Assembly (NCBI GenBank): GCA_024687125.1
Contig: JAILFA010000077.1
Location: 1-59,818 of the forward strand
DNA: 59,818 nt
Source of the DNA: Lachnospiraceae bacterium
GTDB taxonomy: Bacteria; Bacillota; Clostridia; Lachnospirales; Lachnospiraceae
Direction: 5' to 3'
Below the pieces are notes generated by a model. That model had not been told where the DNA came from. It made no database searches and saw only the letters and a program-made list of their open reading frames with translations. The translations under genes and the position numbers were made by a program. Shown here piece after piece: positions 42,273 to 53,317 of the stretch (position 1 is the first letter of the stretch; every line of letters starts with the position of its first letter).

Positions 42273-44021
42273 ATGATCCGCAGGAACAGATGGCATTTCA
42301 ATAAGAAAAAGAGACCCCAGCGGCTGCTTGTGCAGCTGATCGGGCTGGCGATCCTGGCCATGGCACTGATGGGAGTGCTGATGACATGGTCCGGAAACCG
42401 TTTTCTGCGGGAATCCGGGCGGCAGTCATCCGAGGAAGTGCTCCGGACGGCTGCAGAGCAGCTCGACAGCCAGCTGCTGCGCACGATGCCGCAGGGCGAC
42501 TGGGTGATCGATGACAAGGGCCGCCTGCAGAAGGCCGGCACAGCCGTTGATCTGGCTGCCTCCGGACTGTGGGAACTTAAGGAACGTACGGGGCTTGAGT
42601 ATTCCCTCTCCTTCGGCAGACAGCGCATCCTGACGACGATGGATGTCGCCGGGACGGCCGATCCGGTGGCCGGAGCGATCCCGCAGGAGGTCTATGCCGA
42701 GGTTGTGACGGCCGGCGGCAGCACCTTTGCTGAGGAGCAGCTTTACGGAGATAAGGCTGTCTGGGACAGTTATTTTATACCGCTCGTCAATTCCGACGGC
42801 ACTGTGGTCGGCACGGTTTCGGCATCGCGTCTGCAGTCGGCGTCCGGCGGGAATGTACTTCGCGGGACGCTTCTGATGGCGCTCATCGCCGCCGGTTTTC
42901 TGGCACTTCTGGCTGTTCTTCTGATCCTGACGTCCGGCCGCGCGAGTGCGCAGATCGGCGGCATCGCGCAGCTCCTCGGAGGTCTGTCCGAGGGCTCCCT
43001 CAGAAATCGCTATGACCGGCACATCGCCGACAGAAACGACGAGATCGGTGAGATCGCTGCCCGAGCCGGTGAACTGGACGACAAACTGACACGTGTGATC
43101 CATACGACGCGCGAGGTATCGCAGAGTCTTTATACATCCGGCTATGATCTGGCGGATTCCGCTGTATTCGCGGCAGACGCGTCGGAGCAGATCGCGGATC
43201 GGATCAGCGAGGTCGTCCGCGTCGCGGCGTCCCAGGCGGAGAGTATCCGCAGTGCGGCGGGCAATGCCAGCGGTATCGGTCATGAAGCCGATGCGATCGC
43301 CGAGGAGCTCGAGGGCTTTGCCGGATACGCCGAGGAGATGCGCGTCTGTCTGGAGCGGTGCATGGAGACGATCCGCACGCTCGCCGATCACGCCGATGAG
43401 ATGGCAACCGCCGCTCTCGAGGCGGACGATACGACACGCGCCGTTCATGAGGCGTCTGCCAGGATCACGGAGTTTTCGCAGGCGATCGCCGGGATCGCGG
43501 CACAGACCAATCTGCTCTCCCTCAATGCTTCGATCGAGGCGTCCAGGGCGGGGGATTCCGGACGCGGTTTTGCTGTCGTCGCGGAGGAGATCCGTTCGCT
43601 GGCCGAGGAGTCGCGCAGGAGCGCCGATGAGATCCGCCAGCTGGTGGAGCGTCTCTCCGGTGATTCCGAAGCGAGTGTCAGATGCCTTGACCGATTGAAC
43701 AGACACGCGGCCGAGCAGGCCGGGCATCTGTCCGAGGCCCGCGCGGATATGGAATTCATTGCGGATGATGTCCGGATGATGCGCGAGAGCGTCCAGCGGA
43801 TCGGTGAGCGCCTGACGGATCTCTCGATGGAACAGGATTCACTGACGGATACGATGCAGGATCTTTCGGTGATCTCCGAGCAGAACGCTTCGTTCACCGA
43901 GGAGACAACAGCCTCGATGCAGGAGCTGCATACCACTTTTACGGTCATCAGCGAATCCGCGGAGCAGCTGCAGGTACTCGCGGATGACCTCCGTGAGACC
44001 ATGGCCTTTTTCAGGGAATAA
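42273..44021 (+). CDS. Methyl-accepting chemotaxis protein
   Basis: The 582-residue receptor has an N-terminal membrane helix ([20 protein letters not shown]) and a small extracytoplasmic sensing domain of about 150 residues, possibly sCache-like. A second helix ([20 protein letters not shown]), a HAMP-like region and a long cytoplasmic coiled coil follow. The hairpin tip reads [33 protein letters not shown] (positions within about 405-440), the diagnostic CheA/CheW contact. It signals to a flagellar or pilus chemotaxis array; no such genes are in the window. The ligand is not recognisable. It is a single gene with its own promoter. Confidence 0.94.
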   Translation: MIRRNRWHFNKKKRPQRLLVQLIGLAILAMALMGVLMTWSGNRFLRESGRQSSEEVLRTAAEQLDSQLLRTMPQGDWVIDDKGRLQKAGTAVDLAASGLWELKERTGLEYSLSFGRQRILTTMDVAGTADPVAGAIPQEVYAEVVTAGGSTFAEEQLYGDKAVWDSYFIPLVNSDGTVVGTVSASRLQSASGGNVLRGTLLMALIAAGFLALLAVLLILTSGRASAQIGGIAQLLGGLSEGSLRNRYDRHIADRNDEIGEIAARAGELDDKLTRVIHTTREVSQSLYTSGYDLADSAVFAADASEQIADRISEVVRVAASQAESIRSAAGNASGIGHEADAIAEELEGFAGYAEEMRVCLERCMETIRTLADHADEMATAALEADDTTRAVHEASARITEFSQAIAGIAAQTNLLSLNASIEASRAGDSGRGFAVVAEEIRSLAEESRRSADEIRQLVERLSGDSEASVRCLDRLNRHAAEQAGHLSEARADMEFIADDVRMMRESVQRIGERLTDLSMEQDSLTDTMQDLSVISEQNASFTEETTASMQELHTTFTVISESAEQLQVLADDLRETMAFFRE

Positions 44022-44032
44022 AGACAGATATA

Positions 44033-44061
44033 TTGCAACAGCCTCCTTTTATTGCTATAAT
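44033..44061 (+). promoter_or_regulatory. Promoter of the homoserine dehydrogenase operon
   Basis: TTGCAA (44033-44038), a 17-base spacer and consensus TATAAT (44056-44061) preceded by TGC, an extended -10. Transcription should start near 44067. Confidence 0.8.
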
Positions 44062-44064
44062 ATA

Positions 44065-44090
44065 CAACCGCCCGCTTCTACGGGCGGTTG
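44065..44090 (+). promoter_or_regulatory. Perfect hairpin at the 5' end of the hom transcript
   Basis: CAACCGCCCG (44065-44074) pairs perfectly with CGGGCGGTTG (44081-44090) around a six-base loop. It lies at about +1 to +24 of the predicted transcript and is not followed by a T-run. It could be an mRNA-stabilising 5' stem, an operator palindrome, or the terminator of the chemoreceptor gene. Confidence 0.65.
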
Positions 44091-44121
44091 ACTATTTCTG
44101 CGGAATGCGAGGTAAAATGCC

Positions 44122-45321
44122 ATGATTTCGATAGCCATTCTGGGATACGGTACGGTCGGCAGCGGTGTTGCGCATGTACTCGATGAGAATATCGAGGAAG
44201 TCAGGAACAGCGCCGGCGAGGAGGTCTGCCTGAAGGCGATCCTTGATCTCAGGGATTTCCCGGGGGACCCCCACGAAGCACAGGTGACCCATGACTACGA
44301 GACGATCTTAAACGACCCGGAGATCCGTGTGATCTGTGAGACCATGGGCGGTGAGAATCCGGCGTATGAGTTCACGAAGAAAGCACTGCAAGCCGGCAAG
44401 AGCGTTTGCACCTCCAACAAGGAGCTTGTGGCGCTCCACGGTCCGGAGCTCGTACGGATCGCGAGCGAGCATGGCGTGAGTTATCTGTTCGAGGCGAGTG
44501 TCGGCGGCGGTATACCGATCCTGCGGACTCTCGCGGGTGCGCTGGCCAGCGAAAAGATCGATCATATCACCGGTATTCTGAACGGGACGACAAACTATAT
44601 CCTGACACGCATGGAAGAGGGCATCTCTTTTGATGATGCGCTTGCCGACGCGCAGGAAAAAGGCTATGCCGAGCGCGATCCCTCCGCGGATATCGAAGGG
44701 CATGACGCCTGCCGCAAGATCGCGATCCTTGGATCCCTGATGACCGGCGGCTACGTGGACGCGGCACAGGTGCCCACGGAAGGCATCACGCGCATCACGG
44801 CGGATGACCTGAAAGGCGCATCGCAGTTTGGATACGCGGTCAAGCTCCTGGGCAGCAGCCGCAGGACACCGCAGGGACTGGAGATCTCCGTGGCACCGTT
44901 CCTGATCCCCGAGGATCACCCGCTCGCGTCGGTACGAGGGGTGTTCAACGCGATCGCCGTGCACGGCAACATGCTGGGCACATCGATGTATTACGGGCAG
45001 GGTGCGGGCCGTGACGCGACCGCCAGCGCTGTTGTGGCCGATGTCTGTGAGATCGTAAAAAACGGCTGCGGCAATGTACCGGTGGCCATGACCGGTATGC
45101 GCGTGGAACCCGCTGCTGAGGAGGATGCCGCCTGGCCGTTCTTTGTCCGGGTACCCCGTGTGAACAAAGCGGCACTGTTCTCGACGTTCATCGACGCGAA
45201 GGGGCAGGAGACGGACACAGCCGCTTTTATCATCACAGCACCGATGAAGGAGAGTGTCTTAAAGGAAAAACTCGCGCGTATCAGTAACGAGGCGGGCTGG
45301 ATAAGGGTAATGGACGAATGA
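44122..45321 (+). CDS. hom: Homoserine dehydrogenase
   Basis: The 399-residue enzyme has the NAD(P) site AILGYGTVGSGV, then VCTSNKELVALHG, and the catalytic-region signature ASVGGGIPILRTL followed by GILNGTTNYIL. The Lys and Asp residues of the active site lie around SADIEGHDACRKIAIL. A C-terminal ACT-like segment (KAALFSTFIDAKGQETDTAAFIITA) suggests feedback control, probably by threonine. It reduces aspartate semialdehyde to homoserine. The gene is coupled by a four-base overlap to aspartate kinase, making an aspartate-family operon. Confidence 0.96.
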   Translation: MISIAILGYGTVGSGVAHVLDENIEEVRNSAGEEVCLKAILDLRDFPGDPHEAQVTHDYETILNDPEIRVICETMGGENPAYEFTKKALQAGKSVCTSNKELVALHGPELVRIASEHGVSYLFEASVGGGIPILRTLAGALASEKIDHITGILNGTTNYILTRMEEGISFDDALADAQEKGYAERDPSADIEGHDACRKIAILGSLMTGGYVDAAQVPTEGITRITADDLKGASQFGYAVKLLGSSRRTPQGLEISVAPFLIPEDHPLASVRGVFNAIAVHGNMLGTSMYYGQGAGRDATASAVVADVCEIVKNGCGNVPVAMTGMRVEPAAEEDAAWPFFVRVPRVNKAALFSTFIDAKGQETDTAAFIITAPMKESVLKEKLARISNEAGWIRVMDE

Positions 45322-46637
45322 AAAAGGTAGTGAAATTCGGCGGAAGCTCTCTGGCGGATGCCGAGCAGTTTTCCAAGGTAGGCGATATCATCAGGAGCGA
45401 CTCGGACCGCTGTTATGTCGTGCCGTCGGCTCCTGGCAAGAGAAATACATCGGACACCAAGGTGACGGATCTCCTCTATCGCTGTGAAGAGCAGTTTTCG
45501 GCGGGTGAGGATTTTTCCGCGACGCTTAAGCAGATCCGGGCACGCTACGACGAGATCATCGACGGTCTGCAGCTTTCGCTGAACCTGGACGAGGAGTTCA
45601 GGCGGATTGAAAAGAACATCAAGGCCGGCGAGGGACGGGACTATGCGGCTTCCCGCGGGGAATACCTCAACGGCATCGTGATGGCGGCCTATCTGGAGTA
45701 TGAGTTTATTGACGCGGCGGAGGTTGTCCTTTTTGATGAGAACGGCGAGTTTGACGCGGACAGGACCAACGAGGTTCTGGGGACGCGTCTCGCGAAGACA
45801 CCGCGCGCCGTGATCCCCGGTTTTTATGGTGCGCTGCCGGACGGCTGCGTGCATACCTTCTCCCGCGGGGGGAGCGATATCACCGGCGCCATTGTCGCGC
45901 GCGCCGCGCACGCGGATGTATATGAGAACTGGACCGATGTTTCCGGATTCCTGGTAGCGGATCCGCGGATCATCGACCACCCGAAAAAGATCGAGACCAT
46001 CACCTATCTGGAACTGCGCGAGCTTGCCTATATGGGTGCGTCCGTGCTGCACGAGGATTCCATCTTCCCGGTCCGCAAGGAGGGGATTCCGATCAATATC
46101 CGCAACACGAACGATCCGGAGGACGAGGGCACCTGGATCGTGGAGTCCACCGCGAAGAAGTCACGCTATACGATCACCGGCATTGCCGGCAAAAAGGGCT
46201 TCTGCAGCGTCAACATCGCCAAGGATATGATGAACGCCGAGGTGGGATTCGTCCGCAAGGTGCTGCAGGCGTTTGAAGACCAGAATATCTCTATTGAGCA
46301 CGTTCCTTCCGGGATCGATACCATGACGGTCTTTGTCCATGAGGACGAGTTCATCTCCAAGGAGCAGGCCGTGGTCTCCGGGATCTACCGGCTGGCCAGA
46401 CCCGATGTGCTGGAGATCGAATCCGGACTGGCACTGATCGCTGTCGTGGGACGCGGCATGAAATCGATGCGGGGCACGGCGGGACGGATCTTTTCCGCGC
46501 TCGCGCACGCGCGCATCAATGTGCGCATGATCGATCAGGGATCGAGCGAGCTGAATGTCATCATCGGCGTGGACAACGACGATTTTGAACGGGCGATCCA
46601 GGCGGTCTATCAGATCTTTGTCGAGACACAATTATAG
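45318..46637 (+). CDS. Aspartate kinase
   Basis: The 439-residue product begins KVVKFGGSSLADAEQF (kinase KFGGSS motif) and has FSRGGSDITGAIVARA in the catalytic domain. Two C-terminal ACT domains start near SRYTITGIAGKKGFCSVNIAK and LALIAVVGRGMKSMRGTAGRIF. The enzyme phosphorylates aspartate, the first step toward lysine, threonine and methionine; the ACT pair binds a feedback amino acid. It belongs to the single-domain lysC/yclM class. It overlaps homoserine dehydrogenase by four bases, and its stop lies 25 bases from a convergent membrane protein gene. Confidence 0.96.
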   Translation: MKKVVKFGGSSLADAEQFSKVGDIIRSDSDRCYVVPSAPGKRNTSDTKVTDLLYRCEEQFSAGEDFSATLKQIRARYDEIIDGLQLSLNLDEEFRRIEKNIKAGEGRDYAASRGEYLNGIVMAAYLEYEFIDAAEVVLFDENGEFDADRTNEVLGTRLAKTPRAVIPGFYGALPDGCVHTFSRGGSDITGAIVARAAHADVYENWTDVSGFLVADPRIIDHPKKIETITYLELRELAYMGASVLHEDSIFPVRKEGIPINIRNTNDPEDEGTWIVESTAKKSRYTITGIAGKKGFCSVNIAKDMMNAEVGFVRKVLQAFEDQNISIEHVPSGIDTMTVFVHEDEFISKEQAVVSGIYRLARPDVLEIESGLALIAVVGRGMKSMRGTAGRIFSALAHARINVRMIDQGSSELNVIIGVDNDDFERAIQAVYQIFVETQL

Positions 46638-46662
46638 GGCGCAGCGAGGCGGAATTTCCTTA

Positions 46663-47445
46663 TTACCTCTGTTGCCTCCCGAAGAGAAAGTTGAGAAACG
46701 CGACCGCGCGGTCCGTGTGCTCTTTGGTGCCGACGATCCCCAGGATCGCGCCGCCGCCCGGATACATGGCCATTTCATCGACGACGGGCGCGTCATCCAG
46801 ACGGACGCCCACAGGCAGCGGATCCAGCAGATTGCCGTCGAAGTCTTCCGCCTGAACCCAGACATATCTTGATTCGTAAAAGGCCTGTTCCTCCGGGGAC
46901 AGGACCGTGCGCAGATCGACAAGCGCGGCTTCCACCCGCGCATAGTGCTCAAAAGCCTCCTGCCGGCCTACGATCACGTTGAGCTCACCGGCCGCAAGCC
47001 GCGTCAGGATCTTCTGCATCGTGTACATGCTCGTCGTGTCACTTGCATCCGTGCTGAACAGCAGATCGATACTGATCTGGCAGTCTTCTTTCCCCAGATC
47101 CATCCCGAGTGCTTCCGCGACCTGATCCCGAAATTCTTCCGTCTCATAGAGCTGTGCGCTGAAGAGCTCCGCTTCAAAGCCAATGGGACGGTTGTTCAGG
47201 ATGTCCCGGGTGACGGCAAAGATGATCACGCCGATCACGAGGATCACGAGGGCGGGGATCCTGTAGTACTCCCAGTAGTAGGCGAGCCTTTCCCGCTTTG
47301 TCATCCCCTCAACGCGTTTTCTCCGGGCGATCTCCTCGCCGGAAAGATCCCTGTCCCGACTCAGCGAAGCTTCTGTACTGCCTTCTTCAGCGGGTACGGA
47401 GTCCTGTTTTTTTTCGTTTTCGATATCCTCGAGCGTGATCTTCAT
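46663..47445 (-). CDS. Hypothetical single-span membrane protein
   Basis: The start at 47445 (MKITLEDIENEKK) gives 260 residues; the frame is open upstream but runs antisense through the next gene. An acidic, charged cytoplasmic N-terminus of about 75 residues is followed by one hydrophobic helix (IPALVILVIGVIIFAVT). An extracytoplasmic domain follows containing VRLDDAPVVDEMAMYPGGG and a closing IVGTKEHTDRAVAFLNFLFG. The mature part resembles small extracellular-binding or solute-receptor-like folds only loosely. No function is assigned. It is divergent from the DUF6106 gene. Confidence 0.7.
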   Translation of the reverse strand: MKITLEDIENEKKQDSVPAEEGSTEASLSRDRDLSGEEIARRKRVEGMTKRERLAYYWEYYRIPALVILVIGVIIFAVTRDILNNRPIGFEAELFSAQLYETEEFRDQVAEALGMDLGKEDCQISIDLLFSTDASDTTSMYTMQKILTRLAAGELNVIVGRQEAFEHYARVEAALVDLRTVLSPEEQAFYESRYVWVQAEDFDGNLLDPLPVGVRLDDAPVVDEMAMYPGGGAILGIVGTKEHTDRAVAFLNFLFGRQQR

Positions 47446-47505
47446 TCCTGTATCGATACTCCTTGCCAAACGGATGCTTGTCCTGTAAAATATAAGGAAA
47501 ATTTT

Positions 47506-47516
47506 TACGATTCGTA
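47506..47516. promoter_or_regulatory. Short palindrome in the divergent intergenic region
   Basis: TACGA-T-TCGTA is a perfect 11-bp palindrome between the divergent membrane protein and DUF6106 genes. It is a possible operator; the length is short enough for chance. Confidence 0.3.
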
Positions 47517-47538
47517 GTATATCATGGGAGGCAGGAAA

Positions 47539-49519
<1,981 letters not shown>

Positions 49520-49525
49520 ACACAC

Positions 49526-51241
49526 ATGGAAGAAACGACAGAGATCGAAGAAAAGAGCGAAACCGGCGGTTCACGCAATTTTATCGAGATGGCCATCGAC
49601 AAAGATCTGCGCGATGGTGTCTACGACGAGGTTGTGACGCGCTTTCCGCCGGAGCCCAACGGCTTTCTCCACATCGGCCATGCAAAGAGCATCCTGCTCA
49701 ACTACGGGCTCGCGGAGGAGTACCACGGCCGCTTTAATCTGCGGTTTGACGACACGAACCCGGTCAAGGAACGCGCGGAGTATATGGAGGCCATTGAACG
49801 CGATGTGGCGTGGCTCGGCGCGGACTACCGCGGCGAGGTGCTGCATGCTTCTGATTATTTTGACAGGATGTATGACGCGGCGGTCCTGCTCATCAAAAAG
49901 GGGCTCGCCTATGTGTCGGAGCTCTCGGCGGATCAGATCAGGGAGTATCGCGGAACGCTCACCGAGCCCGGAAAGGATGATCCTTCCAGAAACAGGTCCA
50001 CAGAGGAGAACCTCTCCCTGTTCGAAAAGATGCGCGCGGGGGAGATCCCGGACGGCGCGATGACGCTGCGCGCAAAGATCGATATGAGCTCACCGAACAT
50101 CAATATGCGCGATCCGATCCTGTATCGCGTGGCGCACCTTTCCCATCCGCGCACGGGTGACAAATGGTGCATCTATCCGATGTATGATTTCGCGCATCCC
50201 CTGGAGGACGCGTTCGAAGGGGTCACACACTCCATCTGTACGCTGGAGTTTGAGGATCACCGGCCGTTGTATGACTGGGTCGTGCGTGAGTGCGAATTTG
50301 AGCGTCCGCCCAGACAGATCGAGTTTGCCAAGCTCTATCTCAACAATGTTGTTACCGGCAAGCGCTATATCAAAAAACTCGTGGATGACGGTATTGTGGA
50401 CGGCTGGGATGATCCGAGGCTCGTTACGATCGCGGCGCTCCGCCGCAGGGGTTATACGCCTTCGTCGATCCGGCGCTTTGTTGAACTCTGCGGCGTCAGC
50501 AAGGCCAATTCCACGGCCGATGACGCGATGCTCGAGTACTGCATCCGCGAGGATCTTAAGGAAAAGGCCCCCAGGATGATGGCGGTGCTCAGGCCCCTCA
50601 GACTCGTGATCGACAATTATCCGGAGGGACAGACCGAAGAACTTGAGGTCGAGAACAATAAGGACGTGCCCGAAATGGGCCGCCGGGCGGTCACCTTCTC
50701 CCGCGAACTCTTTATCGAGCGCGATGACTTCATGGAGGAGCCGCCGAAGAAGTATTTCCGCCTCTTCCCCGGCAACGAGGTGCGCCTGATGAACGCGTAT
50801 TATGTGCGCTGCATCGGTGTTGACAAGGACGACGCGGGCAATGTGACCTGTGTGCACTGCACCTACGATCCCGAGACGCGCGGCGGTGAGTCACCCGACG
50901 GCCGCAAGGTCAAGGGGACGATCCACTGGGTGAGCGCAGAGTCATCTGCGGCCTGCCGTGTGCGTCTTTACGAAAATATTATCGACGAGGAAAAAGGGGT
51001 GTATAATGAGGAGGACGGGTCTCTTAACCTGAACCCGAATTCTGTGGAAATACTCGATGACGCCAGAGTGGAAAAAGCACTGGCCGAGGCGGCGCCCGAG
51101 GACAAGTTCCAGTTTGTCAGAAACGGCTTTTTCTGCGCGGATCTGCATGATTCGAAGCCCGGTGCGCCGGTGTTCAACCGGATCGTGTCGCTCAAGAGTT
51201 CCTTTGTTCTGCCTGCGAACCCGCAGCAGGGCAAACAGTAA
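49526..51241 (+). CDS. glnS: Glutaminyl-tRNA synthetase
   Basis: The 571-residue class I synthetase has [17 protein letters not shown] (HIGH) and NLRFDDTNP. The [16 protein letters not shown] and [17 protein letters not shown] segments are typical of GlnRS rather than GluRS, and a C-terminal anticodon-binding beta-barrel follows. The KMSKS loop, usually VMSKRK in this family, reads [10 protein letters not shown]. It charges tRNA-Gln directly, which many Firmicutes instead do through GatCAB, so horizontal origin of the family is likely. It follows guaB by six bases. Confidence 0.95.
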   Translation: MEETTEIEEKSETGGSRNFIEMAIDKDLRDGVYDEVVTRFPPEPNGFLHIGHAKSILLNYGLAEEYHGRFNLRFDDTNPVKERAEYMEAIERDVAWLGADYRGEVLHASDYFDRMYDAAVLLIKKGLAYVSELSADQIREYRGTLTEPGKDDPSRNRSTEENLSLFEKMRAGEIPDGAMTLRAKIDMSSPNINMRDPILYRVAHLSHPRTGDKWCIYPMYDFAHPLEDAFEGVTHSICTLEFEDHRPLYDWVVRECEFERPPRQIEFAKLYLNNVVTGKRYIKKLVDDGIVDGWDDPRLVTIAALRRRGYTPSSIRRFVELCGVSKANSTADDAMLEYCIREDLKEKAPRMMAVLRPLRLVIDNYPEGQTEELEVENNKDVPEMGRRAVTFSRELFIERDDFMEEPPKKYFRLFPGNEVRLMNAYYVRCIGVDKDDAGNVTCVHCTYDPETRGGESPDGRKVKGTIHWVSAESSAACRVRLYENIIDEEKGVYNEEDGSLNLNPNSVEILDDARVEKALAEAAPEDKFQFVRNGFFCADLHDSKPGAPVFNRIVSLKSSFVLPANPQQGKQ

Positions 51242-51266
51242 GAATAGATACAGTAAGGAGAGCAGT

Positions 51267-52130
51267 ATGTCAGACATTTTTTCGGATTTCAGAAGTCTCG
51301 GTCTGGGAGACCTTTCAGGCGCGGATCTTTATGCCGAACCGGAGCGCCCGCAGGTCAAGCAGGCACCGCCGGTCGTCAAGGAGATGATCCCTGTCGGCGA
51401 AAAGGATCTGCTCTTTGACAAGAGCTATGACTGCCCGGTATGCGGTCAGAAATTCAAGAACAAGACGATCCGCACAGGGAAGAACCGCCTGATCCGGATC
51501 GAGCGTGACCTGCGCCAGGTGTATACGCCGGTGGATCAGGTCAAATACGATGTTGTCGCCTGCCCCAACTGCGGATACGCGGCGCTCACGCGGTATTTTG
51601 ACAGCCCTACGCGCATGCAGGTTGAGGGAGTCCGCAAGAATATCTGCGTGAATTACCGGCCGCAGACCTGGGGCGAAGAGTATTACACCTACGAAGACGC
51701 CAGACTCCGCTTCCAGCTCGCGCTTGCCAACGCGATCGCCAAGATGTCCAAGAGCAGCGAAAAAGCGTATATCTGCCTGAAGACGGCCTTTGTCCTGCGC
51801 GGGGAGCGCGACGCGCTCGATCCGGCGGAGCCCGGCTACGAAGAGGTCAAAAAGCAGAATGAAGCCATGGAGATGGAGTATATCGAGCAGGCCTATGACG
51901 GTTTTGTACAGGCGAGATTGAAGGAGACCTATCCGATGTGCGGGATGGACGAGCCGACCACGGACTATCTGCTCGCCGCGCTCGCGTTTGAGGTCGGAAA
52001 GCTCGATGTCGCTTCCAAGATGGTGAGCACGGTCCTGGCATCACGCTCTGCGAGCAGCCATATCAAGGACAAGACCCGTGACCTCAAGGATGAGATCATT
52101 GAAGCTGTGAAGAAATCGGCCGGCAAGTGA
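51267..52130 (+). CDS. DUF2225 family protein with zinc-ribbon cysteines
   Basis: The start at 51267 (MSDIFSDFRSLGLGDLSG) follows AAGGAG. The 287-residue protein has two CXXC pairs (YDCPVCGQKF and VACPNCGYAAL) about 40 residues apart, suggesting one zinc ribbon. A mainly helical C-terminal region resembling tetratricopeptide repeats (LALANAIAKMSKSSEKAYI, LLAALAFEVGKLDVASKM) follows. No membrane segment is seen. The family occurs widely in Clostridia and its function is unknown. It follows glnS by 25 bases and ends at a strong terminator. Confidence 0.85.
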   Translation: MSDIFSDFRSLGLGDLSGADLYAEPERPQVKQAPPVVKEMIPVGEKDLLFDKSYDCPVCGQKFKNKTIRTGKNRLIRIERDLRQVYTPVDQVKYDVVACPNCGYAALTRYFDSPTRMQVEGVRKNICVNYRPQTWGEEYYTYEDARLRFQLALANAIAKMSKSSEKAYICLKTAFVLRGERDALDPAEPGYEEVKKQNEAMEMEYIEQAYDGFVQARLKETYPMCGMDEPTTDYLLAALAFEVGKLDVASKMVSTVLASRSASSHIKDKTRDLKDEIIEAVKKSAGK

Positions 52131-52153
52131 GCGATTGTGACATACAGATGTAA

Positions 52154-52181
52154 AAAGCCGTCCGCGTAAGCGGACGGCTTT
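52154..52181. terminator. Bidirectional terminator after the DUF2225 gene
   Basis: Stem GCCGTCCGC/GCGGACGGC with a GTAA loop (52157-52178), flanked by A5 on the left and T3 on the right. It separates the DUF2225 gene from the convergent acidic membrane protein gene. Confidence 0.88.
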
Positions 52182-52216
52182 ATTCATGCTTTGGCAAACT
52201 GCTGTCCAGCCTGGGA

Positions 52217-52480
52217 TCAGCCGGCGTCTTCTACATGAAAGGTATCGTCATCGGAAGCGTCAGAGGTTTCTTCCTTGTCAAGGGAATTATCCTGCTCGAG
52301 ATCGACATAATTGCGGGAATCTGACTTTTCATCATCGAGATCGTCAAAATCATCGAAATCATCGTCGAAATCGTCGATGAAATCCTCATCCTTGCGGCTG
52401 AGGTAATAATACACACCCGCTGCGGCGAGTCCCGTCACGGTACAGAATGCAAGAAACTTGCTGAAGCCTCCTTTTGCCAT
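52217..52480 (-). CDS. Small membrane protein with Asp-rich tail
   Basis: The 87-residue product starts MAKGGFSKFLAF after a GAGGAGGAGG site. It has one N-terminal hydrophobic segment (FLAFCTVTGLAAAGVYYYL). A very acidic tail follows in which DDF recurs (residues about 32-50 are nearly all Asp and Phe), ending in more Asp/Glu/Ser. The DNA there is a run of ATC/TCG triplets. No family is recognised; the layout resembles YtxH-like small envelope proteins. It may bind cations or basic proteins. It is divergent from the TetR gene. Confidence 0.75.
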   Translation of the reverse strand: MAKGGFSKFLAFCTVTGLAAAGVYYYLSRKDEDFIDDFDDDFDDFDDLDDEKSDSRNYVDLEQDNSLDKEETSDASDDDTFHVEDAG

Positions 52481-52584
52481 TTCTAAGTCCTCCTCCTCGA
52501 ATCGAGTGTAATCAAAAGCAATACCATCATACTCTCATTTTCGGAAAAATAAAAGAGGAAACTGTCGAAAATGTCACAAAATGT

Positions 52585-52612
52585 TTGCAAGGCGCGAGAA
52601 ATGTGATATAGT
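52585..52612 (+). promoter_or_regulatory. Promoter of the TetR/PfkB-like/malQ genes
   Basis: TTGCAA (52585-52590), a 16-base spacer and TATAGT (52607-52612) with an extended TGA before it. Confidence 0.65.
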
Positions 52613-52651
52613 AAAGAAAATCCGACCGGATGGGTCAACAGGAGAAACCTT

Positions 52652-53317
52652 TTGAACGAAAAATTCTTTGATCTGAAAAAGGAAAAGCAGGACCGGATGA
52701 TCAACGCGGCGCTCAAGATCTTTGCGTACGCCGGCTATGAACACGCGAGCACGGATGACATTGTCCGCGAGGCCAGGGTCAGCAAGGGACTGCTGTTCCA
52801 CTACTTTATCTCCAAGCTCGGCCTCTATACCTTTCTCTATGACTACACGACCAAATACGAGCAGCTGGAGCTGTCCACCAATATCGGCAAGGACGAGACG
52901 GACTATTTCGCCCTCAGATCCAGGATCCTGCATGCGCAGGCTTCCTGCATGAGGAGCTATCCGTATCTGCCGCTGTTCATCGACCGTGCGGACCGCGAGG
53001 AAAACGAGGAGGCATCGCGCGCTGTCGGCTCCCAGGTCATCGCGCACGCGGAGCAGATGCGGACCATCTATGACAGGGCGGATCTTTCGCGCTTTAAGGA
53101 GGACGTTGATGTCGGCATGGTGGGCAAGATGCTCAGCGGCGCGTTTCGCGGGATCCTTACCGATGTACTCAGGCTTGAAGAAAACATACCGGAAACCTAT
53201 GAGGAGGTTTGCGGCGGTTATCTAACGATGATGAAGAAGCTTTGTTACCGCGAAGAGGGTGACATCGCGGAGCAACCGGCAACGGACACCGACACCATGA
53301 AGGAGGGCGAGGAATGA
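52652..53317 (+). CDS. TetR family transcriptional regulator
   Basis: The start is a TTG at 52652, supported by AGGAG seven bases upstream. The 221-residue protein has the N-terminal helix-turn-helix of the family (MINAALKIFAYAGYEHAS, DDIVREARVSKGLLFHYFISK, near residues 16-52) and a helical ligand-binding domain. The ligand is unknown. The next gene, a PfkB-like protein, starts within its last four bases and malQ follows, so it may control sugar or glucan metabolism. Confidence 0.9.
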   Translation: MNEKFFDLKKEKQDRMINAALKIFAYAGYEHASTDDIVREARVSKGLLFHYFISKLGLYTFLYDYTTKYEQLELSTNIGKDETDYFALRSRILHAQASCMRSYPYLPLFIDRADREENEEASRAVGSQVIAHAEQMRTIYDRADLSRFKEDVDVGMVGKMLSGAFRGILTDVLRLEENIPETYEEVCGGYLTMMKKLCYREEGDIAEQPATDTDTMKEGEE

